The notes: a model not told the origin generated them from the sequence alone. A stretch of DNA of 64,000 nt from Chryseobacterium suipulveris (GCF_022811685.1 NZ_CP094532.1:2646501-2710500); one strand, 5' to 3'; counted from the stretch's first letter, positions 1 to 9,502 are shown. Made by a program: numbers and translations.

Positions 1-11
1 AAGTCTCTCAT
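1..11 (-). CDS. possible first codons of rplO (L15), cut by window edge
   Basis: An ATG on the minus strand at 11-9 lies 15 nt beyond the rpmD stop, where the spc operon normally continues with rplO. Only three complete codons are visible (M-R-D). This does not match the usual L15 start, so the assignment rests on gene order alone and the true start may lie outside the window. Confidence 0.3.
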
Positions 12-26
12 CTCGTTTCTATTTTC

Positions 27-203
27 TTATTTTTGAACTTCTACCAAGTGGCTAATTGCAGCCACCATTCCAAGGATTGCAGGAGTTGCCTCGTGCTCTA
101 CAACTTGGTGAAGTTTTTTCAATCCTAATGCTTCAAGCGTTCTTTTTTGGGTTTTTGTTCTTCCAATAGCGCTTCTTACTTGTTTTACCTGAATTTTTGC
201 CAT
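27..203 (-). CDS. rpmD: 50S ribosomal protein L30
   Basis: A 58-residue protein starting MAKIQVKQVRSAIGRTKTQK and ending LVEVQK, the length and sequence expected of bacterial L30, a small protein of the large subunit. It is shorter than many automatic ORF cut-offs. It lies 10 nt after the rpsE stop in the usual spc order (S5, L30, L15). The ATG at 203 is the only plausible start, and nothing in the sequence is unusual. Confidence 0.95.
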   Translation of the reverse strand: MAKIQVKQVRSAIGRTKTQKRTLEALGLKKLHQVVEHEATPAILGMVAAISHLVEVQK

Positions 204-213
204 TGTCTTAATA

Positions 214-735
214 TTAACCGTTAAACACTTTATTTAATGTAACACCTCTCAGCTTTGCAATTTCCTCAGGTCTTCTGATATCGAGCAACGCTTTGAAAGT
301 AGCTTTCACCACGTTGTGCGGGTTTGAAGATCCTTTGGATTTTGAAAGAATATCTTTGATCCCTGCAGCTTCTACCACCATACGCACAGTTCCACCAGCG
401 ATTACACCGGTACCGTGAGTTGCAGGTCTTAGGAAGATATCTGCACCACCGTATCTTGCGGAAGTTTGGTGAGGGATGGTGTGATTGATTACAGGAACTT
501 TAACCAAGTTTTTCTTTGCATCTTCTACCGCTTTAGCGATAGCGGAAGCAACCTCCTTAGATTTTCCCAAACCGTAACCTACCGTTCCGTCTTCGTCTCC
601 TACAACCACAATTGCAGAAAATCCGAAAGCTCGACCACCTTTGGTTACTTTTGTTACTCTGTTTACAGCTACGAGACGATCTTTAAGTTCTAATCCTCCC
701 GGTTTTACTTTTTCTATATTATCTAGTCCTAACAT
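214..735 (-). CDS. rpsE: 30S ribosomal protein S5
   Basis: S5 of 173 residues, part of the decoding-fidelity region of the small subunit. The N-terminal double-stranded-RNA-binding-like domain contains [15 protein letters not shown]. This is the loop where spectinomycin-resistance changes occur in other bacteria, and it looks intact here. The C-terminal domain carries [18 protein letters not shown]. The gene lies between rplR (19 nt gap) and rpmD (10 nt gap) in the spc operon and has no independent promoter that I can see. Confidence 0.97.
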   Translation of the reverse strand: MLGLDNIEKVKPGGLELKDRLVAVNRVTKVTKGGRAFGFSAIVVVGDEDGTVGYGLGKSKEVASAIAKAVEDAKKNLVKVPVINHTIPHQTSARYGGADIFLRPATHGTGVIAGGTVRMVVEAAGIKDILSKSKGSSNPHNVVKATFKALLDIRRPEEIAKLRGVTLNKVFNG

Positions 736-754
736 ATTTTCCGAAATTTAATGA

Positions 755-1102
755 TTAGAATTTAAGTCCTGCTTCTCTCGCTCCATCGGCTAAAGCTTTG
801 ATTCTGCCGTGGTACACGAATCCATTTCTGTCAAACACAATACTTTCGATTCCTGCAGCTTTGGCTTTTTCAGCGATTGCTTTACCTACTTCTGCGGAAA
901 CTTCAGTTTTTGTTCCTTTAGCGTTCAGCGCTCTTGAAGAAGCTGATGCCAAAGTTTTACCATCTTTATCGTCGATCAATTGCGCGTAAATCTCCTTGTT
1001 ACTTTTGTAAACGGATAATCTTGGCAATTCAGCAGAGCCGGAGATTTTCCCTCTAACTCTTCTTTTGATTCTGTCTCTTTTTTGTACTTTGTTCAGTGCC
1101 AT
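755..1102 (-). CDS. rplR: 50S ribosomal protein L18
   Basis: L18 of 115 residues, which binds 5S rRNA in the large subunit. The basic N-terminus ([15 protein letters not shown]), the [19 protein letters not shown] segment and the C-terminal [20 protein letters not shown] are the usual L18 landmarks. Length is normal. The start is set by an ATG 14 nt after the rplF stop, preceded by an A-rich leader with no clear Shine-Dalgarno, as is common in Bacteroidota. Confidence 0.97.
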   Translation of the reverse strand: MALNKVQKRDRIKRRVRGKISGSAELPRLSVYKSNKEIYAQLIDDKDGKTLASASSRALNAKGTKTEVSAEVGKAIAEKAKAAGIESIVFDRNGFVYHGRIKALADGAREAGLKF

Positions 1103-1116
1103 TTTCTTAAAATTTA

Positions 1117-1662
1117 TTAAGCAGATTTACCAGCTTTACGTCTAACAATTTCTCCTACGAATCTGATTCCTTTTCCTTTGTAAGGTTCAGGTTTTCTGAA
1201 TGATCTGATTTTTGCGGCAACCATTCCCAAAAGTTGCTTGTCGTATGATGACAAGGTGATGATTGGGTTCTTACCTTTTTCAGATAGTGTTTCTACTGAT
1301 ACTTCTTTCGGAAGGTCCAGTACGATACCGTGAGAGAATCCCAGTGCAAGCTCAAGTTTTTGACCTGAGTTCGATGCTCTGTATCCTACCCCTACCAATT
1401 CTAGCTTCTTCGTGAAACCTTCTGAGGTTCCTACAACCATATTGTTGATTAACGCTCTGTAAAGACCGTGTAATGCTTTGTGCTGTTTTGATTCGGACGG
1501 TCTTTCCAATGTAAGTTTTCCGTCTTCTAAGTTTAGAGAGATCCCTTCGCTCAACTGCTGCGTAAGCTCACCTTTCGGTCCTTTCACAGTAACCAGACCT
1601 TCTTTCTCGGTGATGGTAACATTTGCGGGAACTTCTATAATTGCTTTACCAATTCTTGACAT
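1117..1662 (-). CDS. rplF: 50S ribosomal protein L6
   Basis: L6 of 181 residues with two repeated alpha/beta domains. It starts [17 protein letters not shown] and near the end carries the [12 protein letters not shown] rRNA-binding segment diagnostic for L6. It lies near the factor-binding site of the large subunit. Gene order S8-L6-L18 is standard. The gap to rpsH is 18 nt. Confidence 0.97.
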   Translation of the reverse strand: MSRIGKAIIEVPANVTITEKEGLVTVKGPKGELTQQLSEGISLNLEDGKLTLERPSESKQHKALHGLYRALINNMVVGTSEGFTKKLELVGVGYRASNSGQKLELALGFSHGIVLDLPKEVSVETLSEKGKNPIITLSSYDKQLLGMVAAKIRSFRKPEPYKGKGIRFVGEIVRRKAGKSA

Positions 1663-1680
1663 TTTCCTTTGGATTAAAAA

Positions 1681-2079
1681 TTAATAAACATAGCAGATTA
1701 CTTCACCGCCTACTTTTTCTTGTCTGGCTTTCTTATCGGTCATTACTCCTTTAGAAGTCGAGATAATTGCCACTCCCAAACCGTTGAGTACTCTTGGCAG
1801 TTCCTCGGAACCTTTGTACTGTCTCAAACCTGGTCTTGAAGCTCTCTGGATGCTCTTGATTGCTCGTTTGTTGGTTTGTTTGTCATACTTCAAAGCGATT
1901 TTGATATTTCCCTGAACAGCGTTGTCCTCGAACTTGTAGTTGAGGATGTAACCCTGATCAAACAAAATTTTCGTAATCTCCTTTTTGATTTTCGATGCAG
2001 GAATTTCCACCACTTTGTGGCCTGCGCTTTGTGCGTTCCTTACTCTGGTCAGGAAATCTGAAATTGGATCTGTTACCAT
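1681..2079 (-). CDS. rpsH: 30S ribosomal protein S8
   Basis: S8 of 132 residues, a primary 16S rRNA-binding protein. It begins MVTDPISDFLTRVRNAQ and ends with TSKGVMTDKKARQEKVGGEV-type residues, the S8 signature. In E. coli S8 is also the translational repressor of the spc operon; whether that holds here cannot be read from the sequence. A 148-nt gap carrying a 7-bp repeat island separates it from rpsN upstream. Confidence 0.97.
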   Translation of the reverse strand: MVTDPISDFLTRVRNAQSAGHKVVEIPASKIKKEITKILFDQGYILNYKFEDNAVQGNIKIALKYDKQTNKRAIKSIQRASRPGLRQYKGSEELPRVLNGLGVAIISTSKGVMTDKKARQEKVGGEVICYVY

Positions 2080-2123
2080 TTTTCTATTTGTTGTTATTGG
2101 TTAAGGACAAACAGTTTTGAGAA

Positions 2124-2195
2124 GATTTCAGATGTCAGATTTCAGATTTCAGACTTTTGTTGTCTGTTGTCTGATATCTGAAATCTGTTGTCTAA
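2124..2195. repeat. 7-bp degenerate tandem island with inverted halves (rpsN-rpsH gap)
   Basis: Plus-strand heptads read GATTTCA, GATGTCA, GATTTCA, GATTTCA (2124-2151). After a short join come TGTCTGT, TGTCTGA, TATCTGA, AATCTGT, TGTCTAA (2161-2195). The second half is roughly the reverse complement of the first, so a long imperfect hairpin is possible in the spc mRNA. Period seven is exact within each half, while the units vary at one or two positions. Confidence 0.85.
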
Positions 2196-2227
2196 TCAAC
2201 TTGCTTGTCTAGATTAGTTAATAATTA

Positions 2228-2497
2228 TTACCAACTTGCTTTTTTAACTCCCGGGATGAGTCCTGCGTTTGCCATTTCACGGAACGTTACTCTGGAGATA
2301 CCGAAGGTTCTCATGTATCCTCTTGGTCTTCCGGTAAGTTTGCATCTGTTGTGCAGTCTTACTGGCGACGCGTCTTTCGGAAGTTTCTGCAATGCCTCGT
2401 AGTCTCCGGCTTCTTTCAAAGCTTTTCTTTTCTCAGCATATTTTGCAACTGTAGCTTCTCTTTTGCGCTCGCGCGCTTTCATTGATTCTTTAGCCAT
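2228..2497 (-). CDS. rpsN: 30S ribosomal protein S14 (zinc-free type)
   Basis: S14 of 89 residues, the long form without the CxxC zinc ribbon; only one Cys is present, in [20 protein letters not shown]. It starts [21 protein letters not shown]14 binds the head of the small subunit near the 3' major domain. It lies 3 nt after the rplE stop. The C-terminus (PGVKKASW) is the normal end. Confidence 0.97.
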   Translation of the reverse strand: MAKESMKARERKREATVAKYAEKRKALKEAGDYEALQKLPKDASPVRLHNRCKLTGRPRGYMRTFGISRVTFREMANAGLIPGVKKASW

Positions 2498-2500
2498 TTC

Positions 2501-3052
2501 TTAGTTCTTTTTGAAAGGTAAACCGAAGTGAGTTAAAAGTGATTTTGCTTCTTTGTCAGTTTTCGCGGAAGTTACGAAAGTAATGTCCATCCCTTGGATT
2601 TTCTTTACTTTGTCGATTACGATCTCAGGGAAGATGATCTGCTCGGTGATCCCTAAGTTGTAGTTTCCTCTTCCGTCGAAACCGTCAGCTTTGATTCCGC
2701 TGAAATCTCTGATTCGTGGGAGTGCTGAAGAAGTTAATCGATCTAAGAATTCATACATTTTGTTGTCTCTCAGTGTCACTCTTGCACCTACCGGCATTCC
2801 TTTTCTGAGTTTGAAAGCTGCTTCGTCTTTTTTGGAAACAGTACCAACTGCTTTTTGGCCGGTGATTGCTGTAAGTTCCTCTACTGCGTAGTCCACGATT
2901 TTTTTGTCTGCAGTTGCAGCGCCCAAACCTTGGGAAACAACGATTTTCTGCAATCTAGGTACCTGCATTACAGATTTGTACCCAAATTCTTCCATCATTG
3001 CAGGAACAATTTTCTCTTTATAATTTTTCTTTGGTCTTGCTACGAATTCCAT
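2501..3052 (-). CDS. rplE: 50S ribosomal protein L5
   Basis: L5 of 183 residues, which contacts 5S rRNA and the P-site tRNA in the central protuberance. Visible landmarks are [35 protein letters not shown] and [15 protein letters not shown]. Length is usual. The 2-nt gap to rplX and 3-nt gap to rpsN suggest translational coupling. Confidence 0.97.
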   Translation of the reverse strand: MEFVARPKKNYKEKIVPAMMEEFGYKSVMQVPRLQKIVVSQGLGAATADKKIVDYAVEELTAITGQKAVGTVSKKDEAAFKLRKGMPVGARVTLRDNKMYEFLDRLTSSALPRIRDFSGIKADGFDGRGNYNLGITEQIIFPEIVIDKVKKIQGMDITFVTSAKTDKEAKSLLTHFGLPFKKN

Positions 3053-3054
3053 AA

Positions 3055-3375
3055 TTAAATTTCTTTACCGGTTGTTTTAGCAATTCTTACTTTCTTGTCA
3101 CCATCTACTTTGTAACCTACTTTGGTAGCTTTTCCTTTTTCGTCCAAAAGTGCTACGTTGGAGATGTGGATGGATGCCTCTTTCTCAACAATTCCTCCTT
3201 GAGGATTTCCAGCGGATGGTTTGGTGTGTCTTTTCACGATGTTCAGACCAGCCACGATTACTCTTGGATCCTTGCCTTCTTTCTTGATTACTTCAAGAAC
3301 TTCACCCTTGTTTCCTTTATTTTTTCCGGTAGTAACGATTACGTTATCTCCTCTTTTAATTTTAACTTTAGTCAT
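3055..3375 (-). CDS. rplX: 50S ribosomal protein L24
   Basis: L24 of 106 residues with an N-terminal KOW motif ([20 protein letters not shown]). L24 starts large-subunit assembly by binding the 5' domain of 23S rRNA. The start at 3375 is an ATG preceded by A-rich sequence, 20 nt after the rplN stop. The order L14-L24-L5 is standard. Confidence 0.97.
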   Translation of the reverse strand: MTKVKIKRGDNVIVTTGKNKGNKGEVLEVIKKEGKDPRVIVAGLNIVKRHTKPSAGNPQGGIVEKEASIHISNVALLDEKGKATKVGYKVDGDKKVRIAKTTGKEI

Positions 3376-3395
3376 TTTCTTAAAATTTTAAAAAA

Positions 3396-3764
3396 TTAAA
3401 GTACTTCAGGTGCCAATGAAATTACTTTCATGTATTCCTTGTCTCTCAGTTCTCTTGCAACAGGTCCGAAAACACGTGTTCCTCTCATTTCTCCGGCTGC
3501 GTTTAGAAGTACGCAAGCATTGTCGTCGAATTTGATATATGATCCGTCTTTTCTTCTCACTGCTTTTTTAGTTCTTACAACTACTGCTTTGGAAACGGTA
3601 CCTTTTTTGGCATTTCCCTGTGGTGTGGAATCTTTGATAGTCACTACGATTTTATCACCAACTGAAGCATATCTTCTTCTGGTTCCTCCCAGAACTCTGA
3701 TAACCAATACTTCTTTAGCACCTGTGTTATCAGCAACTTTTAATCTTGATTCTGTTTGTAACAT
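3396..3764 (-). CDS. rplN: 50S ribosomal protein L14
   Basis: L14 of 122 residues, a beta-barrel protein at the subunit interface. It starts [20 protein letters not shown] and carries the [20 protein letters not shown] and [20 protein letters not shown] blocks expected of L14. Its ATG shares one base with the last base of the rpsQ stop codon, indicating tight translational coupling. Confidence 0.97.
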   Translation of the reverse strand: MLQTESRLKVADNTGAKEVLVIRVLGGTRRRYASVGDKIVVTIKDSTPQGNAKKGTVSKAVVVRTKKAVRRKDGSYIKFDDNACVLLNAAGEMRGTRVFGPVARELRDKEYMKVISLAPEVL

Positions 3765-4018
3765 TACTTAGCTTTTTCAATGATTCTTACTAATCTCCAT
3801 CTTTTGTTCTTGCTCAAAGGTCTTGTTTCAGTAATCAGTACTGTATCGCCTTCGTTACACTCGTTGTTCTCGTCGTGAGCGGTATATTTTTTCGTTTTCA
3901 AAACGAATTTACCGTACATCGGGTGCTTCATTTTCATCGTTTCACTTACAACAATGGTTTTTTCCATTTTATTGCTGGAAACAACTCCGATTCTTTCTTT
4001 TCTTAAATTTCTATCCAT
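3764..4018 (-). CDS. rpsQ: 30S ribosomal protein S17
   Basis: S17 of 84 residues with an OB fold, binding the 5' domain of 16S rRNA. The motif [19 protein letters not shown], the histidine in [12 protein letters not shown] and the [16 protein letters not shown] segment are typical. It is followed by rplN with a one-base overlap and preceded by rpmC with a 15-nt gap. Confidence 0.97.
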   Translation of the reverse strand: MDRNLRKERIGVVSSNKMEKTIVVSETMKMKHPMYGKFVLKTKKYTAHDENNECNEGDTVLITETRPLSKNKRWRLVRIIEKAK

Positions 4019-4033
4019 GATAAAATGAAATTC

Positions 4034-4222
4034 TTATTGTTGTTTAAGTGTTAGTTCAGTTTCTAATCTTGCGATTGTTTTTCTCAGATCTCTGATCTGG
4101 ATCGGGTTTTCAATCGGACTGATTCTGTGCGCCAATCTCAGTTTGTTGTAATCAGCTTTTACTGCCGCGAGTTGATTTTGGATATCACCTGCGCTTAGGT
4201 TTTTGATGTCAGCTTTTTTCAT
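4034..4222 (-). CDS. rpmC: 50S ribosomal protein L29
   Basis: L29 of 62 residues, a helical hairpin near the polypeptide exit tunnel. The segment LRLAHRISPIENPIQIRDLR followed by KTIARLETEL is the L29 signature. It lies 11 nt after the rplP stop. Length is normal for the family. Confidence 0.95.
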   Translation of the reverse strand: MKKADIKNLSAGDIQNQLAAVKADYNKLRLAHRISPIENPIQIRDLRKTIARLETELTLKQQ

Positions 4223-4233
4223 TTCTATTGAGA

Positions 4234-4659
4234 TTATTGAGGTTGTACAAAATCGTTGGCTACTACAAATTTGGTCACTACCGGTAATTTCTGAGCGGCA
4301 AGTCTTAAAGCTTCTTTTGCAACTTCGTAAGGAACTCCACCGATTTCGAACATGATTCTACCTGGTTTTACTACTGCTACCCAATATTCCACAGCACCTT
4401 TACCTTTACCCATCCTTACTTCGGCTGGCTTCTTGGTAATTGGCTTAACCGGGAAGATATTGATCCACAGCTGACCTTCTCTTTTCATATATCTCGTAGC
4501 GGCGATACGCGCTGCCTCGATCTGTCTTGCAGTAATCCAAGCTCCTTCTGTCGCTTTGATTCCGAAGGTTCCGTAAGCGAGTTGATGTCCTCTCTGGGCA
4601 TTGCCCTTCATCTTCATCTTGTGAACTCTACGGAATTTGGTTCTTTTTGGTTGTAACAT
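4234..4659 (-). CDS. rplP: 50S ribosomal protein L16
   Basis: L16 of 141 residues, near the A-site tRNA and needed for peptidyl-transferase-centre assembly. Landmarks are [20 protein letters not shown], the [20 protein letters not shown] block and [18 protein letters not shown] 92-nt gap with a heptad-repeat island separates it from the rpsC stop, longer than the other gaps in this operon. Confidence 0.97.
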   Translation of the reverse strand: MLQPKRTKFRRVHKMKMKGNAQRGHQLAYGTFGIKATEGAWITARQIEAARIAATRYMKREGQLWINIFPVKPITKKPAEVRMGKGKGAVEYWVAVVKPGRIMFEIGGVPYEVAKEALRLAAQKLPVVTKFVVANDFVQPQ

Positions 4660-4672
4660 TTCTGTAAATTTT

Positions 4673-4707
4673 AGATTTAGATTTCAGACTTCAGATTTCA
4701 GATTTAA
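4673..4707. repeat. 7-bp tandem island (rpsC-rplP gap)
   Basis: Heptads read GATTTCA, GACTTCA, GATTTCA, GATTTAA from 4680, preceded by a half-matching AGATTTA. The word is the same as at 2124-2151. The island ends 14 nt before the rplP start on the minus strand, so it lies in or next to the rplP initiation region. Confidence 0.8.
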
Positions 4708-4751
4708 AAAAGTAACGGTAATTTAAATTCTAAAAATCTTCATCTAAAATT

Positions 4752-5498
4752 TTAGTTGTTGTTATTTCTTCTTGGTCTTCTTTCTCTGTCACCTCTCTCT
4801 CCTCTCTCGCTTCTTTCTCCTCTTCCTGCAGGTGCTTTTTTCTGTTGACCAACGAGTGGCGAAAGTTCTCTTTTTCCGTAAACTTCACCTTTCATGATCC
4901 AAACTTTCACTCCGAGTTTTCCGTACTGCGTCAATGCTTCACCGATATGGTAGTCGATATCTGCACGGAAAGTTGACAATGGGATTCTTCCTTCTTTGAA
5001 AGACTCGCTTCTTGCCATCTCAGCACCGTTCAATCTTCCGGAGATCATTACTTTGATTCCTTCTGCACCCATTCTCATTGTGGAAGCCATTGCCATTTTC
5101 ACAGCTCTTCTGTAAGAGATACGGTTTTCGATTTGTTTTGCGATGCTGTCTGCAACCAATACTGCGTCGAGTTCAGGTCTTTTGATTTCGAAGATGTTGA
5201 TCTGGATGTCCTTGTCGGTGATCTTTTTCAATTCTTCTTTCAGTTTGTCAACTTCCTGACCTCCTTTACCGATGATGAGTCCCGGTCTTGCTGTAGTGAT
5301 GGTTACGGTTACTAATTTCAGGGTTCTTTCAATAAAGATTTTTGAAATTCCTCCTTTAGATAATCTTGCTTCAAGGTATCTTCTGATTTTGTAGTCTTCC
5401 GCGATTCTGTCTCCGTAATCGTTTCCGCCAAACCAGTTAGAATCCCATCCTCTGATGATTCCTAATCTGTTACCAATTGGATTTGTCTTCTGTCCCAT
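4752..5498 (-). CDS. rpsC: 30S ribosomal protein S3
   Basis: S3 of 248 residues, at the mRNA entry site. It has an N-terminal [20 protein letters not shown], a KH domain with the [14 protein letters not shown] loop, and a C-terminal S3 domain ending near KRELSPLVG. The last 30 or so residues form a low-complexity Arg/Glu/Gly tail ([16 protein letters not shown] then Asn4) extending past the usual fold. The gap to rplV is 3 nt. Confidence 0.97.
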   Translation of the reverse strand: MGQKTNPIGNRLGIIRGWDSNWFGGNDYGDRIAEDYKIRRYLEARLSKGGISKIFIERTLKLVTVTITTARPGLIIGKGGQEVDKLKEELKKITDKDIQINIFEIKRPELDAVLVADSIAKQIENRISYRRAVKMAMASTMRMGAEGIKVMISGRLNGAEMARSESFKEGRIPLSTFRADIDYHIGEALTQYGKLGVKVWIMKGEVYGKRELSPLVGQQKKAPAGRGERSERGERGDRERRPRRNNNN

Positions 5499-5501
5499 AC
5501 C

Positions 5502-5903
5502 TTATTTATTATCTTTAGTACCTAAAATTAGTGTGATGTGGTTGCTTCTCTTTCTGATTCTGTAACCTCTTCCCTGTGGAGCTGGTCTCAACCTTTTGAG
5601 TTGTCTTGCGCTGTCCACGTGGATTTCTTTTACGATCAGTCCAGCTTCCTCGATGTCTGCACCTTCATTCTTCACTTGCCAGTTAGCCATTGCTGAAAGC
5701 AATACTTTCTCCAACTTGTTTGATGCTTCTTTCTTTGAAAACTTCAGGATTGCCAAAGCTTTATCAACTTCTACTCCTCTGATGATATCTGCAACCAGAC
5801 GCATTTTTCTTGGTGAAGACGGGCAGTCGTTGTGCAACGCTTTTACCACGTCCTGGTTTGCTATTTTACGTGCTAATGCACTTTCTCTTTTTCTTGATCC
5901 CAT
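5502..5903 (-). CDS. rplV: 50S ribosomal protein L22
   Basis: L22 of 133 residues, lining the exit tunnel. The beta-hairpin tip [19 protein letters not shown] is intact; no deletion or insertion of the kind linked to macrolide resistance elsewhere is seen. The [20 protein letters not shown] block is typical. It lies between rpsS and rpsC with gaps of 2-3 nt. Confidence 0.97.
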   Translation of the reverse strand: MGSRKRESALARKIANQDVVKALHNDCPSSPRKMRLVADIIRGVEVDKALAILKFSKKEASNKLEKVLLSAMANWQVKNEGADIEEAGLIVKEIHVDSARQLKRLRPAPQGRGYRIRKRSNHITLILGTKDNK

Positions 5904-5905
5904 GA

Positions 5906-6184
5906 TTATCTTCCGCCTTTATTTTTGTTACCACCGTGACCTCTGAAAGATCTTGTCGGAGAAAATTCGCCTAACTTGTGGCCCACCATGTTTTCAGTTA
6001 CGTAAACAGGTACAAAAGTTTTCCCGTTGTGTACTGCGATAGTTTGCCCTACGAAGTCCGGAGAGATCATTGATGCTCTGGACCAAGTTTTGATTACAGT
6101 CTTTTTACCAGACTCTTTGTTTGCCTGAACCTTCTTATCTAAAGTATGATGAATGAAAGGTCCTTTTTTAAGTGATCTTGCCAT
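5906..6184 (-). CDS. rpsS: 30S ribosomal protein S19
   Basis: S19 of 92 residues, in the head of the small subunit. It starts [20 protein letters not shown], has the [16 protein letters not shown] motif and the [18 protein letters not shown] end. It is 2 nt from rplB and from rplV, so it is almost certainly translated as part of the same coupled unit. Confidence 0.97.
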   Translation of the reverse strand: MARSLKKGPFIHHTLDKKVQANKESGKKTVIKTWSRASMISPDFVGQTIAVHNGKTFVPVYVTENMVGHKLGEFSPTRSFRGHGGNKNKGGR

Positions 6185-6186
6185 AA

Positions 6187-7008
6187 TTATTTTCTTTTAG
6201 ATACGATAAATCGGTTCGACGCTTTATTTTTCTTTCTTGTTTTGTAACCTTTTGCAGGTTTACCGTTTCTTGATCTTGGGTGACCTCCTGAAGAACGACC
6301 TTCACCACCTCCCATTGGGTGATCAACCGGGTTCATCGATACTGGTCTTGTTCTTGGTCTTCTACCCAACCATCTGCTTCTACCTGCTTTTCCTGAAACG
6401 GTTAACTGGTGGTCGGAGTTGGATACTGAACCGATCATTGCGATACACTCGGTAAGGATCATTCTGGATTCGCCTGAAGGAAGCTTCACGATTGCATACT
6501 TGCCATCTCTGGAAGTAAGCTGTGCGGAAGAACCTGCAGAACGTGCCATGATTGCACCTTGTCCCGGCTTAAGCTCGATACATGAAATAACGGTTCCCAA
6601 AGGAATGTTTTTCAGTTTCATTGCGTTCCCAACGTTTGGTTCGGCAGTTTCAGAAGAGATTACTTTCTGGTCCACTTTGATTCCGTTTGGAGCGATGATG
6701 TATCTCTTCTCTCCATCCGCGTACTCAAGAAGTGCGATGAAAGCAGTTCTGTTCGGATCGTACTCTACAGTTTTTACCGTAGCTTCAACGTTGAATTTGT
6801 TTCTCTTGAAGTCGATAATTCTGTATTTCTTTTTGTGTCCACCTCCGGTGTAACGCATGGTCATTTTACCTGTGTTGTTACGTCCACCTGACTTTTTAAT
6901 ACCAACTACCAAAGATTTCTCTGGCTTGTTGGTAGTAATTTCCTCAAAGTTGTTTACAACTCTGAATCTCTGTCCCGGGGTGATAGGTTTTAATTTTCTA
7001 ACAGACAT
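6187..7008 (-). CDS. rplB: 50S ribosomal protein L2
   Basis: L2 of 273 residues, required for subunit joining and peptidyl transfer. It has the OB-fold and SH3-like domains ([14 protein letters not shown] start given here as [20 protein letters not shown]) and the C-terminal catalytic-region motif [20 protein letters not shown]. In E. coli this motif reads DHPH; the Met here may be a lineage trait. An unusual 92-nt gap to rplW holds a heptad island. Confidence 0.97.
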   Translation of the reverse strand: MSVRKLKPITPGQRFRVVNNFEEITTNKPEKSLVVGIKKSGGRNNTGKMTMRYTGGGHKKKYRIIDFKRNKFNVEATVKTVEYDPNRTAFIALLEYADGEKRYIIAPNGIKVDQKVISSETAEPNVGNAMKLKNIPLGTVISCIELKPGQGAIMARSAGSSAQLTSRDGKYAIVKLPSGESRMILTECIAMIGSVSNSDHQLTVSGKAGRSRWLGRRPRTRPVSMNPVDHPMGGGEGRSSGGHPRSRNGKPAKGYKTRKKNKASNRFIVSKRK

Positions 7009-7034
7009 TACTATTGTTTATATTATTATTAATT

Positions 7035-7093
7035 GCTTTCGGCTTTCTGCGTTCTGCTTTCGGTGGATTGCCGACTGCTGATTGCTGATTGCT
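7035..7093. repeat. 7-bp tandem island (rplW-rplB gap)
   Basis: Two heptad words are joined: GCTTTCG, GCTTTCT, GCGTTCT, GCTTTCG (7035-7062), a 3-bp join, then GATTGCC, GACTGCT, GATTGCT, GATTGCT (7066-7093). On the minus strand the island begins 7 nt after the rplW stop. Both words recur, one inverted, in the fusA-rpsJ gap at 10017-10044. Confidence 0.87.
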
Positions 7094-7100
7094 TTAAAAA

Positions 7101-7388
7101 TTATGCTGAGAAGATATCGATTACTTCGCCTTCTGCGAGTTTCACGACTGCTTTTTTCAGCTTGTTGGTTTTCCCAACCTGAAGTCCTTTTTTGGTGTAC
7201 TTCGAAGAAACTGTAGGAGCGTAAATCATGGTGTTTACATCTGCCACCTTCACACCGTAAGCATCTTCTATCGCTTTCTTAATCTGGATCTTGTTTGCCT
7301 TTGGGGTTACCAAGAAGCTGTAAGTCCCTCTTAAATCAGTAAGATAGTTTGCTTTTTCTGAAATAACTGGTTTAATGATAACTGACAT
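7101..7388 (-). CDS. rplW: 50S ribosomal protein L23
   Basis: L23 of 95 residues, the docking site at the tunnel exit for trigger factor and SRP. Features are IIKPVISEKANYLTDLRGTY, the ANKIQIKKAIEDAYGVKVADV core and a short C-terminus (EGEVIDIFSA). The gap to rplD is 3 nt. Order L3-L4-L23-L2 is canonical. Confidence 0.96.
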   Translation of the reverse strand: MSVIIKPVISEKANYLTDLRGTYSFLVTPKANKIQIKKAIEDAYGVKVADVNTMIYAPTVSSKYTKKGLQVGKTNKLKKAVVKLAEGEVIDIFSA

Positions 7389-7391
7389 GAC

Positions 7392-8021
7392 TTATTTTCT
7401 TAAATTTTCCTGGAATTTTTCGATAGCACCTTCTAAGAACACGATTTCTCCCGCATGTACCAAGTCGTAAGAACTGATCTCGTTGTAGGTCAGAACTTTC
7501 ACTTTAGGCAAGTTTCTTGAGGAAAGATATACGTTCTTGTTTGCTTCTGGCAAGATGTACAGAGACTTTTTGCCTTCGAAACCAAGTGCGTTGTTCAAGT
7601 TGATAAATTCTTTAGTTTTAGGAGCTTCGAAAGTGAACTGCTCCAAAACTTTGATCGAATTATCTTTCAATTTTTGAGAAAGCACAGATTTTTTAGCCAA
7701 TCTCTTCAAAGCTTTGTTCAGTTTGAATCTGTAGTCTCTTGGCTTAGGACCAAAAACTCTACCTCCTCCTTTGAAAGTTGGCGACTTGATATCACCGTAT
7801 CTCGCAGAACCTGATCCTTTTTGCTTTTTAAGCTTTCTGGTAGAAGCAGTAATCTCGCTTCTTTCTTTTGATTTATGAGTACCCTGTCTTTGTGCGGCAA
7901 GGTATTGCTTTACTTCTAAGTAAACCGCGTGCTGGTTTGGCTCGATCCCGAAGATCGCGTCGTCCAAAGTAACTTTTCTTCCGGTTTCTTTTCCTGATGT
8001 GTTTAATACTACTAGTTCCAT
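7392..8021 (-). CDS. rplD: 50S ribosomal protein L4
   Basis: L4 of 209 residues, with a globular domain and a tunnel loop containing [19 protein letters not shown] and [13 protein letters not shown], both strongly conserved in L4. In E. coli it represses the S10 operon; no comparable leader structure could be confirmed here. Its first ten bases overlap the end of rplC (8012-8021), so translation is probably coupled. Confidence 0.97.
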   Translation of the reverse strand: MELVVLNTSGKETGRKVTLDDAIFGIEPNQHAVYLEVKQYLAAQRQGTHKSKERSEITASTRKLKKQKGSGSARYGDIKSPTFKGGGRVFGPKPRDYRFKLNKALKRLAKKSVLSQKLKDNSIKVLEQFTFEAPKTKEFINLNNALGFEGKKSLYILPEANKNVYLSSRNLPKVKVLTYNEISSYDLVHAGEIVFLEGAIEKFQENLRK

Positions 8022-8635
8022 CTTCTAATGATTACATAAGAATTTTTTGCTCCCGGAACAGCACCCTTTACTACTAAAAGATTTTGTTCTTCATCTACTT
8101 TTAACACCTGAAGATTCTGAACGGTAACTTGCTTACCACCCATTCTTCCTGCCATTCTCATCCCTTTGAATACTCTCGAAGGGTCGGATCCCGCACCGAT
8201 GGAACCTGGAGCTCTCAATCTGTTGTGCTGTCCGTGAGTTTGCTGCATTACACCTCCAAAGTTGTGTCTTTTTACAACACCTTGGAAACCTTTACCTTTC
8301 GAAGTTCCTGTTACGTCAACATACTCCCCTTCATTGAAAAGGTTAACTTTCACTTCGTCTCCTACTTTCAAGTGATCGAATCCGTGGTGGAATTCAACCA
8401 ATTTAGCTTTAGGAGTAGAGCCCGCCTTTTTGAAATGGCCGGCCAACGCTTTACCAACGTTCTTTTCACTCTTGTCATCGAAACCCAACTGAAACCCGAC
8501 ATATCCATCGTTTTCAATGGTTCTGACCTGTAAAACCGAGCATGGACCCGCTTGAATAACGGTACAAGGAATGTTTTTTCCTTCTTCGTTAAACAGGGAG
8601 GTCATCCCGACTTTTTTACCAATAATACCTGACAT
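8012..8635 (-). CDS. rplC: 50S ribosomal protein L3
   Basis: L3 of 207 residues, beside the peptidyl-transferase centre. It starts [20 protein letters not shown] and holds the [19 protein letters not shown] and [20 protein letters not shown] motifs. Unlike the usual arrangement it is the first gene of its transcript: rpsJ is not directly upstream but about 1.1 kb away beyond an opposite-strand gene. A good promoter lies about 100 nt upstream. Confidence 0.97.
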   Translation of the reverse strand: MSGIIGKKVGMTSLFNEEGKNIPCTVIQAGPCSVLQVRTIENDGYVGFQLGFDDKSEKNVGKALAGHFKKAGSTPKAKLVEFHHGFDHLKVGDEVKVNLFNEGEYVDVTGTSKGKGFQGVVKRHNFGGVMQQTHGQHNRLRAPGSIGAGSDPSRVFKGMRMAGRMGGKQVTVQNLQVLKVDEEQNLLVVKGAVPGAKNSYVIIRRWN

Positions 8636-8731
8636 TATTTAAATATATCTATTAAGTTCTTCATTATCAATCAGAGATTGCAGTGATTTCTACGTTCGAA
8701 TTAGGCACACTTCTTCCCTAAATTGAGAGTG

Positions 8732-8761
8732 CAAATGTATGAAGAATTTTTGAATTGACAA
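8732..8761 (-). promoter_or_regulatory. promoter of the rplC (S10/spc) operon
   Basis: On the minus strand there is TTG (complement of 8759-8761), 19 nt, then TACATTTG (complement of 8732-8739), followed by CAC. This matches the Bacteroidota/Flavobacterium consensus TTG-N17-23-TAnnTTTG. It predicts a 5' leader of roughly 90 nt before the rplC ATG at 8635. The leader contains a small CAATC/GATTG hairpin but no motif that I recognise. Confidence 0.8.
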
Positions 8762-8842
8762 TGAGAGAGATAAAAATATTTTTAAAATTTAATTGTGAAG
8801 CTTTCCCTAATTTTTGCCTACTTTTAAATAAATATTTAAAGA

Positions 8843-9502
8843 AGGAAGAAATTATTTCTACTGTCAATTTTCGGCCTGTTTTTAATAGGATGTTCGCCAC
8901 AGATCAAAACCCTTGCAAACGGAAAACAATTAGACACCAGATTGGCCGGAGTCTGGACCGGCTCCGAAAAAGACCAGCAAATAGACGGCCTCTCCAAGTC
9001 CTGGGAAATGACCAGAATGGATGACGGAACCTACACCATCAATTTCAAATTCACGCAAGGTGAAATGACAGATTCCAGCCAAGCAGTAGGTGATTGGTGG
9101 ACCGAAAACGGGAAATATTATGAATTCCACGATTATGACGGGAAAACAGATGTTTACAGCTATACCGTTCTGGATCCAAAGCGTGTGAAATTTAAGAGCG
9201 AAAAAATAGCAATCGGAATGGAAAACAGTGAATATGAATTCATAGACACGAAAACCGGAAATGCAAAAAAGGAAACCATCACTGAAAAAGACGGATCCTC
9301 CTATGAAAATGCCATCAAAATAGGCAGCGTGCCGCAGGAGTATCAATATGTGAGAGCAAATTGCACCGGCTGCATATTAAAAAGCCAGTCGCTCAGTGTG
9401 AACAAAGGCAGATTTTATGACATCATCATCGTGACCAAGCCGGATGGTTCCACTAAAAGTTATTACTTTGACATCACTTCATTTTATGGAAAAGGATTTT
9501 AG
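8843..9502 (+). CDS. hypothetical lipoprotein without a usable ATG start
   Basis: The frame is open from 8840. It encodes KKLFLLSIFGLFLIGCS, a classic lipoprotein signal with the lipobox cysteine at 8891-8893, followed by a mature domain of about 200 residues (WTGSEKDQQ..., CTGCILKSQS, ending FDITSFYGKGF). The codon expected to be ATG, before AAG AAA TTA, is AGG at 8843. The first standard start codon in frame is TTG at 8942, which would remove the signal peptide. So the gene is start-less, uses a rare start, or carries an error. No family recognised. It lies on the opposite strand between rpsJ and rplC. Confidence 0.6.
   Translation, partial: RKKLFLLSIFGLFLIGCSPQIKTLANGKQLDTRLAGVWTGSEKDQQIDGLSKSWEMTRMDDGTYTINFKFTQGEMTDSSQAVGDWWTENGKYYEFHDYDGKTDVYSYTVLDPKRVKFKSEKIAIGMENSEYEFIDTKTGNAKKETITEKDGSSYENAIKIGSVPQEYQYVRANCTGCILKSQSLSVNKGRFYDIIIVTKPDGSTKSYYFDITSFYGKGF

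Noticed and set aside
8636..8731. A ribosomal-protein leader (L4-type) or riboswitch in the rplC 5' leader
   Set aside because: Only a small CAATC/GATTG hairpin is visible. No structure that I could match to a known leader family.
8930..9346. 138-codon minus-strand frame opposite the lipoprotein gene
   Set aside because: Antisense to a frame with a clear lipoprotein signal; no leader, promoter or family features of its own.
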